Shown: piece after piece, positions 11,423 through 21,872 of the stretch | Layout of the letters: each line of letters starts with the position of its first letter | Position numbering within the stretch: position 1 is the first letter of the stretch | Assembly: GCA_038501195.1 (NCBI GenBank) | Contig: JBBPUQ010000003.1 | Span: forward strand, 5,610,501 to 5,674,500 | Length of the DNA: 64,000 nucleotides | Reading direction: 5' to 3' | Origin: Nemania diffusa | Taxonomy: Eukaryota; Ascomycota; Sordariomycetes; Xylariales; Xylariaceae | Notes under the pieces: model-generated | What the model was told of the DNA's origin: nothing | What the model saw: only the letters and a program-made list of their open reading frames with translations | The model's database searches: none | Translations under genes and position numbers: made by a program

Positions 11423-12937
11423 ATGGAAGCCCATAATCAGGCGGTATCGGCCGTCTCGCAGCGCCTGCGCGAATTCTACGCGCATCGCGAGGCCTTCCGC
11501 GTGTACCACGGCTCCACCAACAGCACGCGCGCCATCCACAAGGACGGCTCCAAGATCGTCGACACGAGCCACCTGAACCGCGTGCTCGCCGTCGACGCGG
11601 CCGCGAAGACGGCCCTCGTCGAGCCCAACGTGCCCATGGACGCCCTCGTCGCCGCCGCCCTCGCCCACGGCCTGGTCCCGCTCGTCGTCATGGAGTTCCC
11701 AGGCATCACCGCCGGCGGCGGCTTCAGCGGGTCCGCCGGCGAGAGCAGCTCGGGCCGCCACGGGCCCTTCGACGCCACCGTCAGCGCGATCGAGATCGTC
11801 CTGCCGAACGGGGACGTCCTGCGCGCCTCCAAGGCTGAGAGGCCTGACCTTTTCTGGGGCGCCGCCTCTGCGTTCGGCACCGTCGGCGTTGTCACGCTCT
11901 TGGAGATCCAGCTGCGGGACGCCGCGCAGTACGTGCAATTAACGCACTACCCTGTTCGTAACTTCGCTGAGGCGTCGAGGAAGCTGCAGGAACAGGTTGC
12001 AGACGCCGAGGTCGAGTTCGTGGACGGGATTGTGTTCTCGCCGAGTAGGAGTGTCGTCAGCGCTGGTCGCCTCGTCGACACTCTCCCGTCGGGGAGCAAA
12101 CCCAGGCGCTACCTCGGTCGCAAAGACCCGTGGTTTTATATAGATGTTGAGAAAAGGGCGGCGAATTCCTCTTCACCCATCGTCGACTACGTGCCTTTGA
12201 CGGACTACCTCTTCCGGTGGGACCGTGGCGGCTTTTGGGTGGCGCGATACGCCTACCGCTACTTTCTAACGCCCTTTAATCGCATCACGAGGTATGCACT
12301 GGACACTTTCATGCATGCACGTGTGATGTACCATGCGTTGCACAAGTCTGGCCTCTCAGATACCTACATAATTCAAGACGTGGCGGTGCCCTTCGATGCC
12401 GTCGAGGCGTTTTACGAATGGCTGCACGAGACACTGCATATATACCCGCTCTGGCTCTGCCCCATCCGTATCCGTCGGGATTCGCCCGACGCTGCTCATG
12501 GCCTGCATGCAGATTTCGCAGATCCCAACACCCCGGAGTTGGTGCTGAATTTTGGTATTTGGGGACCTGGGCCGAATGACTATGACGAGCTGGTGCGGCT
12601 CAACCGTCTGATCGAGCAGAAAGTGCACGAGCTCCGTGGGAACAAGACGCTCTACGCACAGGCCTACTACACCGAGGACGAGTTCTGGGAGAGCTACAAC
12701 AAGCCCGCGTATGATGCCGTGAGGACCAAGTATCACGCTGATCACTTACCGAGTGTCTACGACAAGGTCAAGGTAGACGAGGTTGCGAAAATGAAGGCAA
12801 GGGAGCAGACCAGGATGCCATCTATCTTGCGCGGTAGACGACCATTCCAAGGCCTCTATGGTGTTTATAAGGCCTGGCGCGGCGGCGATTACCTACTCCA
12901 AAGGAAGGCCTCTGGAAAGTCTAAACAGCTCTCATAA
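11423..12937 (+). CDS. DHCR24-like FAD-dependent reductase (delta-24-sterol reductase family)
   Basis: Single exon, 504 residues. The ATG at 11423 is the first ATG in frame and begins MEAHNQAV. The N-terminal half is a PCMH-type FAD-binding domain (HGSTNSTR near 35, FPGITAGGG near 90, SSSGRHGPF). The C-terminal half follows animal DHCR24 (seladin) block by block: KDPWFYIDVEKR, DYVPLTDYLFRWDRG, HIYPLWLCPIR and YAQAYYTEDEFWESY. DHCR24 reduces the side-chain C24 double bond of sterols with NADPH. Most fungi build ergosterol without this step, so the physiological substrate here is unknown. The N-terminal membrane anchor of animal DHCR24 is missing: the protein starts close to the FAD domain. The gene is very GC-rich in its 5' half and is flanked by long spacers. 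Confidence 0.85.
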   Translation: MEAHNQAVSAVSQRLREFYAHREAFRVYHGSTNSTRAIHKDGSKIVDTSHLNRVLAVDAAAKTALVEPNVPMDALVAAALAHGLVPLVVMEFPGITAGGGFSGSAGESSSGRHGPFDATVSAIEIVLPNGDVLRASKAERPDLFWGAASAFGTVGVVTLLEIQLRDAAQYVQLTHYPVRNFAEASRKLQEQVADAEVEFVDGIVFSPSRSVVSAGRLVDTLPSGSKPRRYLGRKDPWFYIDVEKRAANSSSPIVDYVPLTDYLFRWDRGGFWVARYAYRYFLTPFNRITRYALDTFMHARVMYHALHKSGLSDTYIIQDVAVPFDAVEAFYEWLHETLHIYPLWLCPIRIRRDSPDAAHGLHADFADPNTPELVLNFGIWGPGPNDYDELVRLNRLIEQKVHELRGNKTLYAQAYYTEDEFWESYNKPAYDAVRTKYHADHLPSVYDKVKVDEVAKMKAREQTRMPSILRGRRPFQGLYGVYKAWRGGDYLLQRKASGKSKQLS

Positions 12938-13145
12938 TGACACTCCAGGATCACTCTTTTTATTCTATCACTTTAATTTCCATGTCACGTGTATTATCAG
13001 CCAAGGGCCGGTATGACGTGAATAATGGCTTTCGCTTGTATCAATTAGCTACTTGTCTATATACCCAACTAGCGTTAATGTATCATAAGCAGCATGATTT
13101 CATCGCTCATACGGCCCGGTCCGCCAAGAAACAAACAGACGGGCT

Positions 13146-14636
13146 CTACGATCGCTTGACGACGTAGACACCACGCTCGATGGTGTTGATGACGATGTAC
13201 CCGCTCTTGAAGTACGGGTAGTGGCTCCAAGTGCCCACAAAGTCGATGACACCACCTCCGTTGTCGTCGTCGTCCTCGGGGTAGATGTCGAAGTGGGCTA
13301 CCTCCTTGACGCCCTTGCCGGTGGGGTCCGAGGGGATCGACGAGATGTCGAGGATGTGGAGGCCGCCGCCGTAGTTGCTCTGGTAGGCGAAGTTGCCGTT
13401 GATGAACTGGTTGTGGTCGATGCCCTTGACCTTGGCGCTGTAGTGGCCCGTCTGCTTGGGCTTCTCGAGGGACGAGATGTCCCAGATGTAGGTGACGGGG
13501 TAGCCGGCGGCTCCGGGCCCGACCTTGTCGTACTCGTCGTACTCGTCGTCAAGCACGAGGTACTGCTGCCACTGGGTGTCGAGAACCCAGCCCTGGTGCG
13601 TGTAGGCGGCGCCCTCGTACGAAGTGCGCGAGATGATGGTGGCGGCGGCCTTGTTGGTCACGTTGTAGATGGTCAGCGTGTCCTCGTTGTAGCCGTAGCA
13701 GATATCGGTGCCGTTGTACTTCGCGTCCGGGCCACGGTACACGAGGCACTGAGCATCGTGGACGTAGCCGTCGGCGGACGCACAGCCGGGGGACTTCAAG
13801 TTCTTCATGTCGGTCAAGTCGATGAAGATGAGGCCCGACTTGCACTTGTCGGTTCGCGGCTGAGAGCCCGAGGCGACAGCGTAGTTCTTCTCCTCATTCA
13901 CCTGCACGGTGTGGGAGCGACCGGTGGGGAGGCCAGCAAAGTGGTAAGCGTCGGCATCCGAGAAGGTCTTGGGCTTGGCGGGGTCGAGCGTCAGCAGCTT
14001 CGTCATGTCGAAGAACTGCACACCGTGGTTGGTGGCCTCGCTGCCGATGACCATGTAGTTCTTGTAGCCCTTCATCTCGCGCCACAGCGAGGGCTGGGCC
14101 GCGCTGTACTTCGGCAGGCGGCCGAGGTAGCTGATCTTGCCCTGTGCCGTGATTTCAAGGAATGCGGCACCGTCAGACTGACCGATAGCCATAAACTCGC
14201 GTCCATCGGGACTCGTCCAGCCCCATGAACCAGCACCCTCGCCAGTCGGGCTACCGAGGTTGGCATGTGACTGGAAATCGTAGAGGTCGATGCCGCTGCA
14301 GTTGAATGTGTACAGAGCGTTGCCAGGCTGGAGTTCAGCAAGTCCGTTGACGCAGGGGACAGAGGGGACCGCGGCGGCCATGCTCTTGTATTGTGTCGAG
14401 TCGAAGATTCCTTGTTCTCTTCGGCTGGCCCAGAACGACTAAGTGAAGTATCAGAACCATAGTAGCCATCTAGTGAAATCTGGGCAAGTACTTACCTCCT
14501 TGTGGTCCATGATCTCCATGTGTCGGAGACCACTCTGGTAGACGGTCCTGCTCAGCTCTTCATCGACAGGCTTCTCCTTGGCCAGCACGAGGCTGGCGAA
14601 GGCCACGATGGCCGCTGCATTAACGACGCTCTTCAT
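13146..14636 (-). CDS. secreted choice-of-anchor-B / LVIVD-like beta-propeller protein
   Basis: Two exons, 14636-14496 and 14438-13146, give 477 residues. The 57-base intron has a GTAAGT donor and a TAG acceptor. The N-terminus is a clear signal peptide (MKSVVNAAAIVAFASLVLA). The mature protein carries the pattern of the choice-of-anchor-B family: repeated short strands such as SYLGRLPKY, GLIFIDLTD, TIYNVTNK, TYIWDISSLE and LHILDISSIPSD, resembling LVIVD repeats and probably forming a propeller. Also visible are HDAQCLVYRGP, CYGYNEDT and THQGWVLD, which are conserved in that family. It is extracellular or wall-associated by inference; no enzymatic activity is established for the family. Codons are strongly GC-ending, as in a well-expressed gene. 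Confidence 0.82.
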
Positions 14637-16991
14637 CTTGCTCGGAGATCAACCAGTGCTGTACTTGCTGATGTTCGCGGCTCCTGAACACCCAAGCCTC
14701 GGGACCCTTAGAGGAGCGAGCGGGCGGTTTTATATACTTCTGAGACCTCCCTCCAAGATCGGCCCTGATAAGCCTTTTGCGACCCTATCCTACCTTGTGC
14801 TGGCATTCTCGCTAGGTACCCTGCAGTCGGCGTGAGACATAGTGGACGGAATAGGCAACACCCTAATTGCCCTATGAAAGTGTGTAGGCCGTCTTCCTCT
14901 TGGCGTCGACTCTGACCCTCTGCTCTATAGTGCACTATATGGATATGCTTGGCGTAGGTGCCACGGTTGGGAGTATCGCTCACTAATATCATTGTCGTAT
15001 CTCTCTTACACCAAAAATGGTAGGTCAATATCGGGACAAGCTTTGCAAACCCAGATAATTCCATAACCCGGCAATTGATCTGCACCACAAGCTTGGCCAG
15101 ATCTTGGCAGTCACTGCGCCCCTTTGTTCGCCGTGTCCTGATTTGTAGGATGGGGTGAAGATACTCGCGATAATTGTGTTGTTAAGGCGCCCGTCCCTCG
15201 AGCTGCCCAATTGGTCGTACATTCCGCGGCGATAGAGAAGTTACACTCGTATTCTCGAGCCCCAAGCGCTTGAGAATTGCCGGCGGTACTTGGTAAGGGC
15301 AATGCCAAGATTGCCGTACAGGCAGGAGACCAACAAGCGGCTATCGCTACTTTCCATGCGACGTATAAGGGAGACCTATGGTAGGCCGCACGATCGTAAT
15401 CTTGATAGAGTGCATACCTAGCGTAGTTTTCCCGTGTATACTATGTCATCCGCTAATTTATGCCGTGTAGTAGCTTGATGTCTTTGGTGAAGAAGTCGCT
15501 TCAAGGCAGAGCCTCCGCGATATGGATCGATAGGGCTGAAAGAATCGACGGACGTCAAATCGTGGCTGGAGAAGCGCGGGTAGAGGACTGGGAAGTGCCG
15601 AGGAAAATACATGGGCATGCAGTGTGCCTCTTACTATGTGCGATTGGCCGATGCAACCGCAGGAAGATAACAGAGATGGCATGTATGTCTTGCAGAGGCG
15701 CCGCGATCGAGGAGATTACGGTGACTCGGGAAGCTCGCTCACAATGGAAAGTCGGCTACCCATTCCTTGGCATTGGGTTTTCCTGAGATGGCGACATTAT
15801 TATTCAATATCACTCTAGCATATTCCAGAAGGCCAGAAACACTATCTGCCTTCCTCACAGAGGTAGTCGATGTGACATCAAGTGTCTGCCATGCTAACCG
15901 AATAGCCCGCCAAGATCGCCCGAGTGACTCTAAGTCCTTGGCGGAACGTGGGGCGCGGGCGACAACAGTTGATACTTGTCTTCCGCTGCTGAGATTTGCT
16001 GGCTGAATAGATGAATGTGACGGGGTAGATTGACGCGATATGTGTTGACATAATATATGAGGGGGAGAGCACGGGTCCAAAAGAGTTGTTGATCGGGGAT
16101 ATCTCGTTCATATCAACAGCCGACGTCTCATCACGCAACATACCTGGTTGGATCTTACTACCTGCTCACGGGACTTCAGAGCCATGCTGTAGAATACTAA
16201 TTCGTTGTATTGTATCGAGGCTCGGAGCATCAAGGCTCGTATCGTCGATTTTTTATCTATCCTTGGTGAGCAAATCAAATCAGATTAAATCAAATCGGTT
16301 CTATCGAGTCCCAAAATGGACAAGTGTATCGGTTCGCTTCGGCAAAGGCCGGCCAAGAAACTAGGAGAATACCTATGGTTGCTTTTGCCATCGCCGCAGC
16401 ACCTAGATGAACATTGTCTCCACGTGCCCTTTTCGGAAACCCGATCTATGAGCTCTCCATTCTCCTCACTTAGGAGGACAGGTAGGACAGCAGAGGTACT
16501 TTATGCAGTGATTTATCATCATTGCGGCTTAACGATCGGCACGATGAGCCGTGCTTGGATGAAAGCTATAATATCCAGAGCATCAATAACTATCCAGTCG
16601 TAGGATATTCCTTATTCGCATGAGATGATTGATGTCCCAAGCCAGAGGATTGTTTACCATTTCGCAAGAAGCTACCTATGGCTGTCTTGTTATTAATGAT
16701 TATAGAAAATAACACTGTTATGTACTAGAATAACTGGCATGTCTATTATACTTGCTATTGTTCAAGTGGTCTTTTTTTCTTTGCGACAACAGCTCGCGCG
16801 ACACTTAGTGTCGCAGGATTGTACGTTTAGGAGTGAATCTGAGGCACGGAGGAAAGCCCCTGAGTCTAACACTCAAGGATCATACTACACTTAATGAACA
16901 TCTTGGGACTAGAAAAATAGGCCATCTCTCAGAAAACAATTCTAAATTCTCCGATCTACAGTAGTTGTGTATATGTATATATCAAATTAGA
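14637..16991. other. 2.3-kb intergenic region, no gene supported
   Basis: Apart from the TATA box near 14730, I could not support a gene here. Short frames occur on both strands (for example 15460-15786 and 16316-16603), but none shows a known motif, and splice joins did not extend them. In particular, no small signal-peptide gene with repeated cores, as expected for a UstYa-modified precursor, was seen. Confidence 0.5.
14728..14736 (-). promoter_or_regulatory. TATA box of the secreted LVIVD-like gene
   Basis: On the minus strand this reads TATATAAAA, about 92 bases upstream of the ATG at 14636. It fits a strongly expressed gene; inferred from motif and distance. Confidence 0.5.
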
Positions 16992-17982
16992 ATGATGAAG
17001 ACCGACAAACTCGCTAATCGCTATCGCACTACGCACGTTGAAGATGAAGACGACTCAGGTACAGAGATAGAGGACTTACTGAATGAGAGAGACTATGTAC
17101 AAGCTCCATCGCAGCCGAAAAGGGCACGATTTCTTGCCATATTCAAGGCACACCGATGGGTAGTAGACGCATTCCTCCTCTTGGTGATTGTAGGTCTCCT
17201 CCTGGAAAAGAGCTTGACTCGTCGGGCGAATAATCACCATTTCGAGGGAAATGGCGATATAACCGGATTTGCGCCCCAATGTGAGCCGTCTTAAAACCGA
17301 ACCGCATTTATTGTTTAAAGATGTTGACCTTTGGAGTTTATAGTCTCCCAACAGACTCGCATGTTTTCTCGCGACCCGGGGTTTGTCCCGGAAAACACAT
17401 CCGAGTTCTTTTCCGAGGACACGAGGAAGAGATGGCTCGACATTATACCGAGTATGTCGAGGGTCTCGCGCTATCTGAAGCTTCTTTCCATCGCTAACTT
17501 GTCTTCATTAGAGGGTCTCGGGTACCTGGAAATAAAACACCCAGAGAAATACGATGATTTGCCAACCAAGCTCGCAACGTTCGACGACCAATTCGTCGTG
17601 ACAACCTCAATGACACACCAATTGCATTGTCTGGTAAGTTTCCCCGTTCCCCTTTCCCCTATGTATACTCCATATCTCCTACCTAGCCGAACTGCAGCGC
17701 CAACCCTCTTTGTAGTATGCCATCGCGGAGGCGTACTCGGCACTCACATCCGATACGAGTAGAGTACCGAGCGAGACGCCTTGGCATCTAACGCACTGCT
17801 TCGATTATATACGACAGGGGATCATGTGTTGCGGCGACGTCGCACTCGAAGGCGAGCAAACGACCTTCCCCGAAGGATTTGAGGGTAGCGATGGATGGGA
17901 CGCCAAGCATGTGTGCAAAAACTACGATCAGGTGCTAGAGTATCTGAATGAGAATAGGGCGAACGACGAAGTCTGGATCTGA
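16992..17982 (+). CDS. UstYa-family (DUF3328) oxidase
   Basis: There are four exons: 16992-17280, 17344-17451, 17512-17633 and 17716-17982 (786 nt, 261 residues). Introns of 63, 60 and 82 bases all preserve frame. The ATG could be 16992 or the next codon at 16995. A charged cytosolic tail is followed by one membrane segment (about residues 58-75). The lumenal part holds the two signatures of the family: HQLHC (residues about 166-170) and, 40 residues on, HLTHCFDYIRQGIMC. These His/Cys motifs are thought to bind copper. UstYa proteins perform oxidative cyclisation, chlorination or hydroxylation in fungal RiPP (dikaritin) and other secondary pathways. No precursor peptide, tyrosinase or UstYb partner is visible nearby, so the substrate is unknown. 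It is the last gene before the core gene RPS19. Confidence 0.88.
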
Positions 17983-18520
17983 CCTTGAACCCAGGGCGAC
18001 TTACTGCCCGCGCAGCCAAAAATCAATGCTCATAAGGAGCTATAATAGCATCATATCTCGTAAATTAGTCAATAAAGAGAGATCTTTAGCACACCTATTG
18101 TGAAATGGGGATACCGCGCGTGATATTGGAGTAGGTAAAAAGCTGGCAGCAATCTTTCTTTATGTATCAATGTATCTAGATCGAGATAGTACCTATTTAG
18201 GTACATGGTAGGATGCACGTGCTGCTTCTATGCATGATGACAGTTATATGCAATTAGACAGTGTATATCTACTACTCCATAAATACATGCCTTATAAATT
18301 ACTATCAGTCTTATCAGAGGCGAGCCCTACAATTGCCAAGATTTTCGTCCCCCACCTCGCCTGGCCACGAAACCACCAACCAAATTAGAAAATTGCAAGG
18401 CTACTTACTTGGACTTGTTCACCACGACACGACGAGACGCCTCACGACCAACCGACAATTTCCAGTCCGACCCCCAACCGCAAAACCAACCCTCCAGACC
18501 AAAGCCAAACAACCGCAATC
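17983..18520. other. intergenic, presumably RPS19 promoter
   Basis: AT-rich sequence with a TTTAGGTACAT step near 18195, followed by a C/A-rich leader (18330-18520) typical of ribosomal protein 5' regions in fungi. No coding exon was found. Confidence 0.5.
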
Positions 18521-19727
18521 ATGGGTGGTGGTATCTCCGTTCGCGATGTCGATGCTGTAAGGCTCTCTCCCCACGCCATCGCCCTGCCATCTTGAGACGA
18601 CCTCGCGCCAGCCAGCCAACCATACGAGAACTATCGACGTTGCGATCTGTCGGCCACAACACGGCCAACATCATATACATCGTTGGGAGCAGGCGCGAGG
18701 GAATCGAAAGATTTCCGTTGACGGATTTATTGCTGACGAATTTGGTGTAAAGCACAAGTTCATCGAGACCTACTCGCAGTGTAAGTCGAGCGATCAATTG
18801 ATCAGCCAATCGATGGAGAGACGAAATATGCTGACATTTAAATTTAGTCTTGAAGCGCCAGGGCAAGCTCCCTGTCCCCGGTTGGGTCGACACAGTCAAG
18901 ACTGGTGTCTCCCGTGAGCTGTAAGTCTCGAGCCTGTGTACTCATTCTAATTGGAACTGGGAGTTGCTAACACTCACTTGTAATCAGTCCTCCTCAGGTT
19001 AGTCGATACCGAATTTCTCGCCTATTTAGCACGATTTCCCATGCATATATTCGATCTCCAAGTTTCTTAGGGTCACAACTCGTGGAACAAATCGATATCC
19101 ATATCTGCGCATCATTATCGAGGTTTTGTCGTTGCTTACCATGCATTAGTCTGAGGATTGGTTCTACGTTCGTGCCGCTGCCGTGGCTCGTCAGTATGTG
19201 CCCCTTATCACCGGTTATATCTGCGCAGTAACTAACAGCTTGTAGTGTCTACATGAGGAAGACCGTTGGTGTGTAAGTAGTTCTCTGCCACTTCCCGATG
19301 GTTTCTGGCGCTAGCCACCAGCCTGTTTCTGGAGCACTGGAACCCATCGAAACCCGGCAAATCTGACTCTATGATCAAGTGGCCGTCTACGAAAGACGCA
19401 CGGTACCGCCAAGAACCGTGGTGTCCGACCCAGCCATCACGTTGATGCCTCAGGCTCTGTTGACCGCAAGGTCCTCCAGGCTCTCGAGAAGATCGGAGTC
19501 GTTGAGCAGGACGAGGAGAAGGGTGGCCGTCGCATTACCCAGTCCGGTAATTTTCCCTCAATCCTCCAATCTTGCCAACACTGCTAACAATTTGCTAGGA
19601 CAACGTGATCTCGACCGTAAGAATACATAAACTTAGCCCTCACCCACTAATATATAGAGACTAACTCTCGTTAGGAATTGCCCAGACTTGCGCTGAGGCT
19701 GACGAGGAGGAGGAAGATGAGGAGTAA
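18521..19727 (+). CDS. rps19: 40S ribosomal protein S19 (eS19)
   Basis: There are nine exons: 18521-18556, 18753-18780, 18848-18920, 18988-18997, 19150-19193, 19246-19272, 19380-19546, 19599-19616 and 19675-19727 (456 nt, 151 residues). The joined product starts MGGGISVRDVDAHKF and contains FLKRQGKLPVPGW, EDWFYVRAAAVARH, MRKTVGVGRLRKTHG, NRGVRPSHHV and ALEKIG, matching eS19 along its length. It ends in an acidic tail (EADEEEEDEE) that is a fungal extension. eS19 is a small-subunit protein needed for maturation of the 18S rRNA 3' end. The exon structure is extreme: exon 4 has only 10 bases, and exons 2, 6 and 8 have 28, 27 and 18. Each junction has good GT..AG signals and keeps the conserved protein in frame. 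Confidence 0.95.
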
Positions 19728-20357
19728 ATTTTGTGTGAATTAAACACTAAGGAACTACACGGTCTGGGTAGCATAGGGCACGGCGTCTGAAAAGGGCTGA
19801 TCAATTGATGGCGAACTCGCATTCGCTTTTGTGACAATATCACCTCCAGGTCTCAATGCTCCATGGCTTGTTATCAAATTACTCTTGCATGATATTATGA
19901 AATGTCTTCGCCATATTACTATACCCCCTCTATCCCGTATAAGTCAGGACTATAAGATACGAGATCTTGCTGTGGCAACCAATGGCATTATTGATAAGAG
20001 CAGTTCAAGTACTGAAATTGGTTCAGAGTACTCCTATACTATGAAGGACCTATTATGGGCCTTTCGTGAACAAGAGACTTATACTTTCCTGAAGAGAAAA
20101 AAAGTTCTTAACATATTTAATGAAAAGTCCCCAGTTATTACTTTCAAATGAATGGTCGGCCAGGTTTCTATTTGTTGAAATTGTATATGGCCAAGGAGTT
20201 ATTTCATGTACTGTACTGTACGGATCAAGAGGCACGAAAGGACACGGAGGGTCTATTCATGTAGATATAAAAAAGTCTTGCTATCACATTCATTAACTAG
20301 TTTAGTTGAATCCAACGCTCATGTGCCTACTATTTCAGCAAATACAAGACATAATCA
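19728..20357. other. intergenic, no gene supported
   Basis: 3' flank of RPS19. One open stretch (19831-20151) begins at GTG and has no recognisable motif, so I do not call it. Confidence 0.45.
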
Positions 20358-20801
20358 TTAGCAGTAGCAGATTCTTTTTGAATCACCTGGGTCGGCCCTC
20401 ACCATAGTCTGGTCCGACTTTCGCTTCCCCCTAACACGATTTGCTGTTAATTGTTGACTCAAGGCGATAATGGTATGAGTGTGTTCCTTAAGTGAGATAT
20501 CCCATAACTCTTTCTCGATCCAGTTCACGAGGTTAAAGGAGGTCGGCAAGTACGAATGATTTGGGTTAACACCAGCTGTAAGGAAGACCTCGAGTGTTCC
20601 CAGGGTTGCTAATTTTTCTCCACGGGTGAGGTACTTCTCGCTCACCCGGGTTTTTAACCAAAGAGCCCATGGAGAAGGCATTGGGATACCTTCAGCTTCG
20701 GACGCGAACGAGTTGGGGTCGCATCCAGCCAAGAGGAGCTCCTTGATAAGTCTACCCGATAGTATTCTCCGCCAGCTTGGTGTTAGCCCCGGCGCCCCCA
20801 A
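20358..20801 (-). pseudogene. ankyrin-like C-terminal relic of an NLR-type gene
   Basis: About 147 residues on the minus strand contain two ankyrin-like units, LIKELLLAGCDPNS and LEVFLTAGVNPNHS, separated by a 'PWALWLKT' segment. This layout occurs in the C-terminal part of many fungal NACHT proteins. There is no proper ATG: the frame opens at a TTG codon, and an in-frame stop lies just upstream. About 700 bases to the right, on the same strand, lies a HeLo-like N-terminal relic, so both may be ends of one collapsed gene. It may instead be a separate small gene with unseen exons. Confidence 0.35.
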
Positions 20802-21485
20802 TCTATATGAAGCAAAGTTTCATGACATAAAGTATGAAAGAAAAGGGGTAAGCATTCGCAAGCTGCTGCACACTCGTCCACAACTACATATAGGTTTGGT
20901 TGTCGCCAAATATAGTTCACGGCACCCACTTCGGCTGCCATGGCTAGAGTAGCATGTGAGCATTAACTAGAGCGGTCGTGTTAGTGGGCATTTACGAGAC
21001 TAGAAAGACAGGGGCTTTCATGTCCAAATGCTGTAGCCTACCAGTACTATCATGAGCATCGGTGATGCTGTCCAGATGCTGGTTGATTACCCTAAACCAG
21101 AAGATATCCAATATGCGCTACCACGCATTTTTCATGCATATGACATGCTATGTTGAATCCGCAATTTCTTTGTGATGGTTGGTTGCGGTCTCACGAATTG
21201 TTTCGAGGTGTGGCACTGTCTCGACGGCTTCCAGGTCCGAACTAGAACTCAATACTGGGTGGAGTGGGAATTATTTTCGTAGATGGGTCACAAAGCACGC
21301 TCTTTTCTCGATTAACACTCCAAATTTAGTAAAGTTTTCTATAATCCAACCAGAATCGAATTCGTCACTGCTTTCCTGTCTTTTTTTTCCTAGCACGCAT
21401 GGCACTTCGGCGTAAAGGCCTAAATGCTTAAGACAATGGTCGCTCATTACCGGAGCGCTACTGTGAGAATTAATCAGTTGGCCAG

Positions 21486-21872
21486 CTAGAAGAGCGACTT
21501 CTGAGGCTGTAGATAGGGCCTTTGAGCCGTGCTGTTCTGGTTTCCTCCCAAGGCGTTCTTCCATTCCTCCTTCCACGTTTTCATAGCCTTAACTCCATGT
21601 TGACCTTCTAGTTCAAATGAATCACTGAGTAAGTGAGGAATTTCATTCAGTATTTCAATGACAGACCTCCGGGTATTTGGGTCTTGAAGTCGCTGGTCTA
21701 ACTTGATATTGAAAATGCTAACATTCTCAGCCCACTCAAGAAGTACGAACTTCTGCATGTCGGGCCGTGTGAGGATTACGACAGCTTAATGTCCGTGACT
21801 CTTTGAAGCTGCAAGGAAATCAAAAAGGGGAATTACGCGCCTAAACACATGCATTATGCCTTCTATCCGCAT
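21486..21872 (-). pseudogene. HeLo-domain relic (prion-inhibition/incompatibility type)
   Basis: Read leftwards from the ATG at 21872, the frame gives FDFLAASKS, then a stop codon (21786-21788), then LTRPDMQKFVLLEWAENV and IEILNEIPHLLSDSFELE. The pattern (FDF-AAS-, LTRxDxxKxxLLxWAxxV, then an -xxIxxLLSDS- helix) is that of the HeLo domain at the N-terminus of HET-S-like and many NLR-like fungal proteins, which act in allorecognition and cell death. The frame is broken by the internal stop and ends after about 128 codons, short of a complete HeLo domain, with no continuation found. The copy looks non-functional. Confidence 0.5.

Noticed and set aside
19831..20151. 106-codon open frame downstream of RPS19
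   Set aside because: It starts at GTG, has no recognisable motif and sits in AT-rich spacer.
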